Source: Verrucomicrobiota bacterium
GTDB lineage: Bacteria; Verrucomicrobiota; Verrucomicrobiia; Limisphaerales; Pedosphaeraceae
Direction: 5' to 3'
DNA length: 64,000 bases
Assembly: GCA_021325145.1 (NCBI GenBank)
Contig: JAJPHR010000102.1
Location: 1 to 64,000 of the forward strand
Position numbers and translations under genes: made by a program. A model generated the notes under the pieces. That model did no database searches. It was not told where the DNA came from and worked only from the letters and a program-made list of their open reading frames with translations. Shown here piece by piece: positions 41,364-52,912 of the stretch. Position 1 is the first letter of the stretch. Each line of letters opens with the position of its first letter.

Positions 41364-43223
41364 CTAATCCAATTCAAATTCCTTCAGCCAATTAATATCT
41401 TTTTCCAAAGGCTTCTGCACGGTCTTTTCCATTAGAAAATTACCCACGATCAGGTAATCCATATTTGTCCGCATGAAGCACAAGTAAGCATGCTCCGGGG
41501 TGCAGACGATCGGTTCACCGCGCACGTTAAACGAAGTGTTGATGATCACCGGACACCCATATTTCTCGCCAAATTTTTTGATGGTTCGGTAATAAACCGG
41601 ATGATCAACCTCGGTGACCGTTTGGATGCGCGCCGAATAATCCACATGCGTGACTGCCGGTATGGTCGAGCGGATGGTCAGCAGCTTCTCCAACCCAAAG
41701 AGCTTCTGCTCCTCCTTGGTCATCTCCCGCCGCTGAGATTTGGCCACGGGCGCGACCAGCAGCATGTACGGGCTTTCGCCTTCCAACTCAAAATACTCGC
41801 TCACGCGTTCGCGCAACACCGAAGGCGCGAACGGCCGGAAACTTTCCCGGAATTTGATTTTTAAATTCATCACTTCCTGCATCTTCGACGATTGCGCGTC
41901 GCCGATGATGGACCGCCCACCGAGCGCCCGCGGCCCGAATTCCATCGGACCCTGAAACCAGCCAATCACTTTCTCGGCCTTGATTAAATCGGCAATCGTC
42001 TCCGGAATGGCTTCATCGTCCAGTTCCCGGAAGGGGATGTTTTCACGTTTCAAATACTCCCGGATTTCATCCCGCGAGAAGCTGGGGCCCAGGTAGGAAC
42101 CGCGTTGCGTGTCTCTCGTTCCATCGGCCTGGCGCGGTTTATCCAGATATTGATGCCAGGCCAATAGCGCCGCGCCCAGGGCCCCGCCGGCGTCTCCGGC
42201 CGCCGGCTGAATCCAGATGGCATCGAATACGCCTTCGCGTAAAATCCGTCCGTTGGCCACGCAATTCAGCGCCACACCGCCCGCCAACACCAGATGCTTC
42301 ATGCCCGTTTCCTGGCGCACGTGCCGCGCGATTCGGAACATGATTTCCTCAGTCACTTCCTGGATCGAGCGCGCCAAATCCATGTCGCGTTGCGTCAACT
42401 TCGATTCCGGTTTGCGCGGCGGGCCGCCGAACAATTGGTTGAACCGCTCGTTCGTCATCGTCAACCCTACGCCGTAGTTGAAATACTTCATGTTCAACCG
42501 GAACGAGCCGTCTTCCTTGAGGTCGATCAATTCCTTGAGGATGCTATCGACATATCTTGGCTCGCCGTACGGCGCCAAACCCATCAGTTTGTACTCGCCC
42601 GAGTTCACGCGAAACCCGGTGAAATACGTGAACGCGGAATACAACAGCCCCAGCGAATGTGGAAAATGCAATTCGCTCAGCAACTCGATGTGATTGCCCC
42701 GCCCAACTCCGAAACTCGTCGTCGTCCATTCCCCCACCCCGTCCACCGTGAGAATGGCCGCTTCGGGATAAGGCGACGGAAAAAATGCGGACGCAGCGTG
42801 CGATTCGTGGTGTTCCGGAAAAAGGATTTTGCCTTCGTAATTCAATTCCGTTTGGATCAGATCCTTCATCCAAATTCGCTCGCGAATCCACAGCGGGATG
42901 GCCTTCAGGAACGACTTCAGCCCGACCGGCGCATAGGCCAGATAGCTGTGCAAAATCCGGTCGAATTTGACAAATGGCTTTTCGTAGAACGCGACGTAAT
43001 CAACCTCCTTGATCGTGATGCCGCCCGCTTTGAGGCAAAAGTCCACGGCGTTCCGGGGAAATGCTGCATCGTGCTTCTTGCGCGTGAACCGTTCCTCCTG
43101 CGCCGCAGCTACGATTTTCCCATCCTGAACCAGGCAGGCTGCGCTGTCATGGTAGAAGGCCGAGATGCCCAGGATGCTGATTTTCCCTTCGCGTAGCCCT
43201 TCCGGAGGCGCTCCAGGATTCAT
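41364..43223 (-). CDS. Carbamoyltransferase, NodU/CmcH family
   Basis: The 619-residue product transfers a carbamoyl group from carbamoyl phosphate, through carbamoyl-AMP, to a hydroxyl of a sugar or small molecule. The N-terminal ASKHA-like domain shows ILGISAFYHDSAACLVQDGK, AAQEERFTRKKHDAAFP, HHESHAASAFFPSPY and LAGGVALNCVANGRIL. The C-terminal YrdC-like part has EVIGWFQGPMEFGPRALGGRSI, TRSTIPAVTHVDYSARIQT and INTSFNVRGEPIV. It is the first gene of a compact run with SxtJ-like, SGNH, DUF5989 and ligase genes, so a surface glycan is the likely acceptor. Length fits the family. Confidence 0.95.
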   Translation of the reverse strand: MNPGAPPEGLREGKISILGISAFYHDSAACLVQDGKIVAAAQEERFTRKKHDAAFPRNAVDFCLKAGGITIKEVDYVAFYEKPFVKFDRILHSYLAYAPVGLKSFLKAIPLWIRERIWMKDLIQTELNYEGKILFPEHHESHAASAFFPSPYPEAAILTVDGVGEWTTTSFGVGRGNHIELLSELHFPHSLGLLYSAFTYFTGFRVNSGEYKLMGLAPYGEPRYVDSILKELIDLKEDGSFRLNMKYFNYGVGLTMTNERFNQLFGGPPRKPESKLTQRDMDLARSIQEVTEEIMFRIARHVRQETGMKHLVLAGGVALNCVANGRILREGVFDAIWIQPAAGDAGGALGAALLAWHQYLDKPRQADGTRDTQRGSYLGPSFSRDEIREYLKRENIPFRELDDEAIPETIADLIKAEKVIGWFQGPMEFGPRALGGRSIIGDAQSSKMQEVMNLKIKFRESFRPFAPSVLRERVSEYFELEGESPYMLLVAPVAKSQRREMTKEEQKLFGLEKLLTIRSTIPAVTHVDYSARIQTVTEVDHPVYYRTIKKFGEKYGCPVIINTSFNVRGEPIVCTPEHAYLCFMRTNMDYLIVGNFLMEKTVQKPLEKDINWLKEFELD

Positions 43224-43248
43224 GGCGTGGCTGAGTTTCCTGGGACCA

Positions 43249-44619
43249 TTAGCTCCAGTACTCCCGCGGATCGGTGATCTTTCCCGTTATTGCGCTCGCG
43301 GCGACGGTCGCCGGCGAAGCCAAAAACACCTGTGATTCCTTATGGCCCATGCGGCCCGGAAAATTCCGATTCGTCGCGCTAATGCATTTCATCGGGGAGT
43401 TCATGCGACCGAACGTGTCCACCGGCCCGCCAAGGCAGGCCGCGCAACCGGCGTTCTCCGTCATCTGCACGCCCGAGTCCAGCAGGATTTGCCAGATCGT
43501 TTTGTCACCCCAACGGGCGGTTTGCAGATCATGCACGATCTCCGGTGTTGCGGGCACGCCGAAGGTGTCAATGACCACGCGCTTGCCGCGCAACACGCGG
43601 GCGAATTCCAGGAAATCGCTCGTCTTGCCCCCGGTGCAGGAGCCAATATACGCGCGGTCCAATTTGATGTTCCCCATCTCCTTGGCTTTCTTCCGCTGGC
43701 CGGGATCGGGATGGCAGGCAACGGTCGGCTCCAGCTTGGACAAATCGACCACAAGGTCATAAACGAATTTTTCGTTGGCATCCCGTTCCACCGGCTCGTA
43801 AGTCGCCTTGGTGCCGTTCAGCTTGCAACGATAATCCACCTGCGCCTTGGTTTGCGCGTCGAATTCGAATATCCCGTTCTTGCCACCGGCCTCGATTGCC
43901 ATGTTCGCAATGGTCATGCGGTCGTCCATGGACAAATTCGACGCGCCCGGCCCGTCGAATTGCATCGCGCGATACGTCGCGCCGTCGAAACCAATCTCGC
44001 CGATGCAATGCAGGATGATGTCCTTGGCCATGACGCCCGGTTGCAATGCGCCTTCGAGACGGAAGTGCATCGTCTCCGGCACCTTGAGCAAGAGTTTGCC
44101 GGTGCCCATCACGAAGCCCGCGTCGGTGTTGCCGATGCCCGTGGCGAACTCATTGAAAGCGCCTGCCATGCAGGTGTGCGAATCCGTCCCAAACAAAATT
44201 TCCCCCGGCCGCGTGTGGCCCTTTTGCGGCAGCGCGGTGTGGCAAACGCCCGCGTAATTCGAGCCGTATTGCCGGTTCAATGCGCCCTTGGACGGATCGA
44301 ACACCCAATGTCCGTTTTGATCGTCGATCACGTCGTAAAAATAAGGCAGCCCCTGTTCCTTCACGAAATCCCGCAGAATATCGACGTTCCGATTCGACTT
44401 CGAATCCGCCGTGAAAATGTAGTGGTCCGGGATGATGACGATCTTCTGCCGGTCCCAAACCTTGGCCGTCTTGCCAAACTCGCGTTTGAACACGCCGATC
44501 GTGCCCGGCCCGCACACATCATGCGTCATGAGCACATCGGCCTTCACCCAGACATTATCGCCCGCCTCGACACGGGCCTTGCCCGCCGCGCGCGCCAGTA
44601 TTTTCTCGGTCAGCGTCAT
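43249..44619 (-). CDS. leuC: 3-isopropylmalate dehydratase large subunit/homoaconitase-type
   Basis: The 456-residue aconitase-family protein has the [4Fe-4S] ligands in YIGSCTGGKTSDF and NAGCAACLGG, the substrate loop IPDHYIFTADSKSN, and GTDSHTCMAGAFNEFATGIG. The central insertion (VERDANEKFVYDLVVDLSKLEP) and the C-terminal FPGRMGHKESQVFLASPATVAASAI fit LeuC or homoaconitase large subunits. The reaction is isomerisation of 2- to 3-isopropylmalate in leucine synthesis. No small subunit (leuD) is in the window, and substrate choice within the family cannot be told from sequence alone. No Shine-Dalgarno is visible at the ATG. Confidence 0.85.
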   Translation of the reverse strand: MTLTEKILARAAGKARVEAGDNVWVKADVLMTHDVCGPGTIGVFKREFGKTAKVWDRQKIVIIPDHYIFTADSKSNRNVDILRDFVKEQGLPYFYDVIDDQNGHWVFDPSKGALNRQYGSNYAGVCHTALPQKGHTRPGEILFGTDSHTCMAGAFNEFATGIGNTDAGFVMGTGKLLLKVPETMHFRLEGALQPGVMAKDIILHCIGEIGFDGATYRAMQFDGPGASNLSMDDRMTIANMAIEAGGKNGIFEFDAQTKAQVDYRCKLNGTKATYEPVERDANEKFVYDLVVDLSKLEPTVACHPDPGQRKKAKEMGNIKLDRAYIGSCTGGKTSDFLEFARVLRGKRVVIDTFGVPATPEIVHDLQTARWGDKTIWQILLDSGVQMTENAGCAACLGGPVDTFGRMNSPMKCISATNRNFPGRMGHKESQVFLASPATVAASAITGKITDPREYWS

Positions 44620-44704
44620 AAAAGGAGTAACAGCCTAACTGATCCCCGGGTAAATTCAATACGTAAGAGGGCCTGCGCAGGAACGTCCGAAACACCAAAT
44701 ACTC

Positions 44705-44738
44705 AGGTGGAGTGCGCCCGAGACGGCGCACTCCACCT
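44705..44738. terminator. Perfect 14-bp hairpin downstream of pyrH
   Basis: AGGTGGAGTGCGCC (44705-44718), a six-base loop CGAGAC, and GGCGCACTCCACCT (44725-44738) form a perfect stem 28 bases past the pyrH stop. No long T-run follows on the pyrH strand, so it may be a factor-assisted terminator, an mRNA-stabilising stem or a repeat. Confidence 0.55.
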
Positions 44739-44766
44739 TAAGATTCCGGGGCTTTTGCCAAAACCC

Positions 44767-48243
<3,477 letters not shown>

Positions 48244-48279
48244 TTTCGGAATGTGGCCGCGGGCCAGGTGCGTTTCCGC

Positions 48280-49119
48280 CTAGGCGCCCGCTTCGCCCAC
48301 CTGGAACCGTACGAAGCGGCGGATGCTGATCTCATCGCCCAATTGCTTGGCGACCGAGGCAACATGTTCCTTGACGGTGACTTCCGAGTTCTTCTTCACG
48401 AAACCCTGGTCCACGAGGCAGTAACCCTGGTAAAACTTTTCCAGTTTGCCCTCGACGATCTTTGCGATGGCCTGGGGCGGCTTGTTCTTGACCTGTTCGG
48501 CGGCGATTTCTTTTTCCTTCGCCAGCACAGCCGCATCCACCTGGTCGCGGGAGACAACGAAGGGATGCCCCGCGGCAATCTGCAACGTGATGTCGCGCAC
48601 GAGTTGTTTGAAATCCTCGTTTGCAACCGTGGTTTCCTTGCCCGCGCCAACTTCCACCAGCACACCGACCTTCGCGCCGGTGTGAATGTAGGCGGCGATC
48701 ATGCCGTTGCCGGTCACTTCCATCCGGTGATGACGGGAAATCTGAATGTTCTCGCCGATCTTCGCGACCTGCGCGGTGCGCATCGACTCGACATCCGCCT
48801 TGGGATTGGCCAGCAACGTGCGGGCGATTTCATCGCAGAAAGCGCGGAAGCCCTCATTGCGGGCGACGAAATCGGTTTCGCAATTCACTTCGACCAAAAT
48901 GCCGGCGCGCGCGCCAGGTTGAATGCTCTGGACGATCACGCCTTCATTTGCCGCCCGCGAAGACTTTTTTTCAGCCGAGGCCGCGCCCTTCTTGCGAAGA
49001 ATAGTCACCGCCAAATCCAGGTCACCCTTGGCCTCAACGAGGGCCTTTTTGCAGTCCATGAGACCGGCGCCAGTCATTTCCCTAAGTTGCGCGACAAGAG
49101 CAGGAGTAATATCAGCCAT
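48280..49119 (-). CDS. tsf: Translation elongation factor Ts
   Basis: The 279-residue product starts MADITPALVAQLREMTGAGLMDCKKALVEA, the standard EF-Ts N-terminus quoted here by its parts (LVAQLREMTGAGLMDCKKAL). The signature VEVNCETDFVARN and the dimerisation/core segments with EGKLEKFYQGYCLVDQGFVK are present. EF-Ts recycles EF-Tu-GDP. It lies 89 bp downstream of rpsB on the same strand and ends convergent to the TMTC-like gene. Confidence 0.97.
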   Translation of the reverse strand: MADITPALVAQLREMTGAGLMDCKKALVEAKGDLDLAVTILRKKGAASAEKKSSRAANEGVIVQSIQPGARAGILVEVNCETDFVARNEGFRAFCDEIARTLLANPKADVESMRTAQVAKIGENIQISRHHRMEVTGNGMIAAYIHTGAKVGVLVEVGAGKETTVANEDFKQLVRDITLQIAAGHPFVVSRDQVDAAVLAKEKEIAAEQVKNKPPQAIAKIVEGKLEKFYQGYCLVDQGFVKKNSEVTVKEHVASVAKQLGDEISIRRFVRFQVGEAGA

Positions 49120-49208
49120 GATTTCGAAAAGTTAAGGTTTTGTGCGTTGATCGTTGATCGAGACAATGGGGGAGCGAGTCACCCTTGCCTCAATCTGCCT
49201 TGCGAGTG

Positions 49209-50033
49209 CTAAGCCTGCAAGGTTGCCAGTTGTTCCGGCGTGGCGGGGGTTTCCGCAGGCGCTGGAACCGGCGCTGGCGCCGGAGCGGTGGGTTCCGTTC
49301 CCGCAGGTTGCTGGGCCTCCGCTTCCTTGCGGCGGGCGTATTTGGTCTCGTACTCGGCGTGCGCTTGCGTGACGCACTGGCCCACCGTCGCCAAAATCAT
49401 CCGGACGGAGCGGATTGCGTCGTCATTGCCTGCAACCGGATAAGTCACCAGGTCAGGATCACAATTGGTATCCACGATGGCCACGACCGGGATGTTCAAC
49501 CGGCGCGCTTCCGCGATGGCGTTATGCTCGCGCTTGATGTCCACGACAAACATGGCCGCAGGATATTTGTCCATCGAACGGATGCCGTCGAAATACTTGA
49601 ACAGGCGCGCGGCTTCACGGCGCAGAACCGACTGCTCCTGTTTGACGTAATTGTTGATGGTGCCGTCGGTTTCCATCTTCTCGATCTGTTTGAGGCGGGC
49701 GATGGATTTTTTGACGGTCTGAAAATTGGTGAGCGTGCCGCCCAGCCAGCGTTCGGTGACATAAAACTGGCCGCAATCCTTCGCGGTTTCCTTGACCGCC
49801 TGCTGGGCTTGCTTCTTGGTGCCGACGAACAGCACCCGGCCGCCCTTGAGCACGGTGGCGGACAGGAAGTCACAGGCGGCCTCCAGGCCGGCGAGCGTCT
49901 TGCTCAAATCGATGATATGAATGCCGTTGCGAGCATCAAAGATGAACGGCTTCATCTTGGGGTTCCAACGCTTGGTTTGATGTCCAAAATGGACGCCCGC
50001 TTCCAACAATTCTTTTACGCCAATGCTAATCAC
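49209..50033 (-). CDS. rpsB: Ribosomal protein uS2
   Basis: The 274-residue product starts at a GTG (50033) with an AAAGGAAAA Shine-Dalgarno six bases upstream. The family marks are LLEAGVHFGHQTKRWNPKM, FIFDARNGIHIIDLSKT, VLFVGTKKQAQ, ERWLGGTLTNF and IPVVAIVDTNCDPDLVTYPV-type segment. The C-terminus has an added Ala/Pro-rich tail (TAPAPAPVPAPAETPATPEQ) not found in all uS2 proteins. It heads the rpsB-tsf transcript. Confidence 0.97.
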   Translation of the reverse strand: MISIGVKELLEAGVHFGHQTKRWNPKMKPFIFDARNGIHIIDLSKTLAGLEAACDFLSATVLKGGRVLFVGTKKQAQQAVKETAKDCGQFYVTERWLGGTLTNFQTVKKSIARLKQIEKMETDGTINNYVKQEQSVLRREAARLFKYFDGIRSMDKYPAAMFVVDIKREHNAIAEARRLNIPVVAIVDTNCDPDLVTYPVAGNDDAIRSVRMILATVGQCVTQAHAEYETKYARRKEAEAQQPAGTEPTAPAPAPVPAPAETPATPEQLATLQA

Positions 50034-50409
50034 AATTTTCCTTTGGTTAAGAGCCCGCCGAACATGCGGCGAACCATCCCGCGGAACACGGGATTATTTT
50101 CAGTGTTGTTGTGGCCACCCGCCCTCGCACGAGAGCAGGCACTGTATAATTTAAGGCCGTTTTCCTCATTTCACAGGTCCCGGTCACCGGAATCCCGCGA
50201 AACGAGCTGGTTAACGTAGCAAAATTGGGCGAACTGGCAACTATTATTAATGCCAAAAAATGACCTGTTCCGATTGAGGCCCTGGCATTCGGGTAACGGT
50301 TGGGCATTAGGCATTTTCAGAAGTGACTTCCGCTTTAAATCCCGCTTTTATGTTGTATGGTGAGAAGCGGTGCTTTCAAAGGAAAGCGTTCGGCAAAACT
50401 GGCACGATT
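50034..50409. other. Divergent regulatory region between rpsB and a DUF883 gene
   Basis: No gene. Short stems (CGCCGAACATGCGGCG near 50056-50071) lie in the rpsB leader. A TATAAT string occurs at 50152-50157 on the plus strand, without a good -35 partner. A leader element for uS2 autoregulation is possible but not supported by a recognised motif. Confidence 0.4.
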
Positions 50410-50718
50410 ATGGAAATATTCTTTAAAAACCTCACCCCTGAGGGGAACACAGCGGAGCAACTCCTGCACGATCTGAGCACCTTGCGGGAGGATACCGAGG
50501 AATTATTTCGCGCGACCGGGGGCACCTTGGCGGAGCGATCAAAAGCAAAATTTCTAAGCTCCGTCGAACGGATGAAGGCCACCTGTCACGATATCAAAGA
50601 CCGCGCCAACGCCGGGATCTACACCACCGAACAATCCCTGCGGCAATACCCGTATTCGGCCATTGGCATCGCCTTCGGCCTCGGGGTGATTGCCGGCCTT
50701 CTCAGCCGTCGCAAATAA
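50410..50718 (+). CDS. DUF883 (ElaB/YqjD-type) membrane-anchored protein
   Basis: The 102-residue protein has amphipathic helices (AEQLLHDLSTLREDTEELFRATGG-type, key part LREDTEELFRATG; ERSKAKFLSSVERMKATC) and a C-terminal membrane anchor SAIGIAFGLGVIAGLLSRRK. This is the DUF883 layout; ElaB/YqjD proteins tether ribosomes to the inner membrane in stationary phase in E. coli. The role here is inferred. The start at 50410 is chosen because upstream in-frame residues do not fit the family. Confidence 0.88.
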   Translation: MEIFFKNLTPEGNTAEQLLHDLSTLREDTEELFRATGGTLAERSKAKFLSSVERMKATCHDIKDRANAGIYTTEQSLRQYPYSAIGIAFGLGVIAGLLSRRK

Positions 50719-50884
50719 AGGCCCAAGCTCCTCATAAGCGCCTGATTTCAAGCGATTTGCATTGGAAACTGGCTGGTTGTTTATTTTTGGCTCCCCGTGT
50801 AACCACTTGCAATTACCAGGCGTCTGTTCGAATGCAACCAACAGTACAACCTAAAGTCGAACAATCAGTCAGAGATTCATACAT

Positions 50885-51178
50885 ATGAAGAAACTTGCAG
50901 TCGCCGCTCTCACCCTCCTTTGCGCCATGTCTCTCGTCGTTCGTGCCGACGATGCTCCACCGAAGAAAACCAAGCTCACTGCCGAGCAAAAGGCGCTGCG
51001 CAAGGAAATGATCGAGAAATACGACACCAACAAAGACGGCAAGGTGGACAAGGACGAGGCCAAGAAAATCAGCAAGGAAGACCAGGAGAAAATGGATAAA
51101 GCCGGCGTGAGCCTCGGCGGCAAGAAAAAGAAGGACTCCTCGACGGACTCGGCGACCGCGAAACCCGCAGGTAACTAA
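50885..51178 (+). CDS. Small exported EF-hand protein
   Basis: The product has 97 residues with a signal peptide (KKLAVAALTLLCAMSLVVRA). One canonical EF-hand loop, DTNKDGKVDKDE, has Asp/Asn/Asp/Lys/Asp/Glu at positions 1, 3, 5, 7, 9 and 12. It is flanked by Lys/Glu-rich helices. The C-terminus is Lys/Ser-rich and disordered (GGKKKKDSSTDS). It probably binds calcium outside the cytoplasm; the partner is unknown. A strong terminator follows. Confidence 0.85.
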   Translation: MKKLAVAALTLLCAMSLVVRADDAPPKKTKLTAEQKALRKEMIEKYDTNKDGKVDKDEAKKISKEDQEKMDKAGVSLGGKKKKDSSTDSATAKPAGN

Positions 51179-51230
51179 TTTGCAGTTCGGTCCGCAGAAG
51201 AAACTGCCGTTAATCCCTAAACGAGCATTA

Positions 51231-51264
51231 CGCCCCACCGAAACCGGTGGGGCGTTTTGTTTTT
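51231..51264 (+). terminator. Rho-independent terminator
   Basis: CGCCCCACC (51231-51239), loop GAAACC, GGTGGGGCG (51246-51254), then TTTTGTTTTT. It terminates the EF-hand gene and lies before the convergent dioxygenase gene. Confidence 0.9.
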
Positions 51265-51289
51265 GGGCAAGGGAAATGGCCGGCGTTGC

Positions 51290-51982
51290 TCAGGCTGACG
51301 GCGTCACATCCATCACAATGTCAAACCGCGCGCCCAACTCGCCGATGCGCGAGTCTTTGAGCGGCACGAAATCCATCGTCACTGATGCGCGTGCTTGCTG
51401 GTCGCCGATATTCCGCCAAATACCGTCCTGCTCGTTGCCGGGAAAACCTTTGACGAACAATTGGGTGGTCCAGGGCTCGCGCCCTTTCGTTTTGATCTTG
51501 AAATGAATGTGCGGGGCCTGGCGACCGGGATAACGAACCGGCTTGAGGGTGCGGAAGTAATATTCACCGGTCGATCCCGTCAGGAAACGGCCAAAACCCT
51601 GGAAGTGCGAATCAAACCTGCTTTGGTTGGGCTGGTCCGCCAGGTAGATGCCAGAATGGTCCACTTGCCAGATTTCAATCGTCGTATTCCGAATCGGATC
51701 ACCCCGGCTATCCAGCACCCGTCCGGTCAAATGTGTTATCTCTCCGACAGCAGGCGTGATCGAGTCATTGACGATGATCAAGTCGTTGTCCGTGTCCAGC
51801 GGGAGCTTTGGCGGGTAAAACGGGCCTTCTTCGACTGACGCGGTCTTGCGCGCGAGTTCTGCGGCGAACGCGCCGGGTACGGTGAACAGTGCCGCGCCAA
51901 GGCTGAGCCGACGCAGAAAAGCACGACGATTGGGGCTTGCCGTAACGCCCGGAATAATAAGGTCTGTTTTCATAGCCTGCAT
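51290..51982 (-). CDS. Tat-exported intradiol ring-cleavage dioxygenase-like protein
   Basis: The 230-residue product has a twin-arginine signal (NRRAFLRRLSLGAALFTV). The protocatechuate 3,4-dioxygenase-like domain shows EGPFYPP, LTGRVLDSRGDPIRNTTIEIWQVDHSGIY-type strand (key part IEIWQVDHSGIY), GEYYFRTLKPVRYPGRQAPHIHF with Tyr and two His ligands for Fe(III), and VTMDFVPL. Family enzymes open catechol rings; exported members of this type are known, with unclear substrate. The start may instead be the ATG at 51973. No other aromatic-degradation genes are near. Confidence 0.85.
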   Translation of the reverse strand: MQAMKTDLIIPGVTASPNRRAFLRRLSLGAALFTVPGAFAAELARKTASVEEGPFYPPKLPLDTDNDLIIVNDSITPAVGEITHLTGRVLDSRGDPIRNTTIEIWQVDHSGIYLADQPNQSRFDSHFQGFGRFLTGSTGEYYFRTLKPVRYPGRQAPHIHFKIKTKGREPWTTQLFVKGFPGNEQDGIWRNIGDQQARASVTMDFVPLKDSRIGELGARFDIVMDVTPSA

Positions 51983-52111
51983 AATTTAAGGAAGCAATGA
52001 AACGGCGACGAAGAAAGCCGCAGCAGTAGTGGGGTGGCCGCGGCGCCAGAAAGGATAACAGGTATCTTCATGGCTGTTAAAACAACGTTTCTCCGTCGAA
52101 ATGAATAACTC

Positions 52112-52768
52112 TTACTTGGCGCCCTGATCAATCCAGGCACGAATCAATCCGACTTGTGCCGGCGTTAAAGGTTTAGCCGGAGGACCGCCCGGACCGCGTG
52201 GCCCGCCGGGACCGCCCGGACCTCCAAAGCCAGGGCCGCCGGCACCTCCTGGACCACCATGATCACCAGGTCCGCCATTAGGTCCGCCAAGTCCATTAGG
52301 GCCACCAGGGCCACCCTGCGGCGGATTGCCATCCCCGGGAGCGCCCGGGGGAGGACCGCCGCCATTTGGAGCTCCGGGAGGACGATTGCCCGGACCTTGC
52401 CCGCGCGGGCCGCCGGGGCCTCGTTTGGGCGGCATCGCGATCCCATCCGTCAACTGCGCCACAGCGGCAACCAGCAGGCTCTTTTTGCTGTCGTCGGGGA
52501 CAACGATCTTGCCATCCTTGCCGCCCTTGAGCACCGCCTCAAGGGTATCCAGCCGTAACTCCCCTCTCTGCCGTTCTTCACCATGGCAGCGCAGGCAGGA
52601 TGTTTTGAAAATCGGAAGTATGTCCGTGGCATAAGTAACGCCCGTCTTATCAGCAGCAGGTGGCAACTTGCTGACGTCCACTTTGCCGATGTCCCATTTG
52701 TCATCGGCTTTTGCAGCCAGGGTGGAAATAATGGCGCCTAACAGCAGGAATGCGGGTGCAGTTCTCAT
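52112..52768 (-). CDS. Exported c-type cytochrome (PSCyt1-like) with collagen-like Gly-Pro insert
   Basis: The ATG at 52768 gives 218 residues with a signal peptide (FLLLGAIISTLAAKA). The haem site is TSCLRCHGEER (CxxCH), with the axial Met expected in GIAMPPKRG. Right after it lies about 75 residues of Gly/Pro/Asn-rich sequence of the type GGPGGPNG, and the cytochrome fold resumes with LTPAQVGLIRAWIDQGAK. The insert is thus inside the domain. It lies downstream of the DUF1501 and DUF1549/1553 genes on the same strand, 144 bp away, and is likely linked to them. Confidence 0.8.
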   Translation of the reverse strand: MRTAPAFLLLGAIISTLAAKADDKWDIGKVDVSKLPPAADKTGVTYATDILPIFKTSCLRCHGEERQRGELRLDTLEAVLKGGKDGKIVVPDDSKKSLLVAAVAQLTDGIAMPPKRGPGGPRGQGPGNRPPGAPNGGGPPPGAPGDGNPPQGGPGGPNGLGGPNGGPGDHGGPGGAGGPGFGGPGGPGGPRGPGGPPAKPLTPAQVGLIRAWIDQGAK

Positions 52769-52912
52769 AGTTGATTTGCGTTCAGATTTTGCTTTGTCAC
52801 CGTAGGTTATAAAATGGGGGATTTGCCGGCAACCAAGAAACAAGCAACCAATCCGTCCATTGCAACAAACCGCAAGGAAGAAACCGCTGCCTGAGGGTTG
52901 TTCCTCGCACCC

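Noticed and set aside
37795-43223. Saxitoxin-like or other natural-product cluster (because of SxtJ and carbamoyltransferase)
   Set aside because: No polyketide, peptide or guanidine-biosynthesis genes. The other members point to surface glycan modification.
50152-50157. TATAAT as a plus-strand promoter
   Set aside because: No acceptable -35 hexamer at 16-18 bases upstream, and it is about 250 bases from the next plus-strand start.
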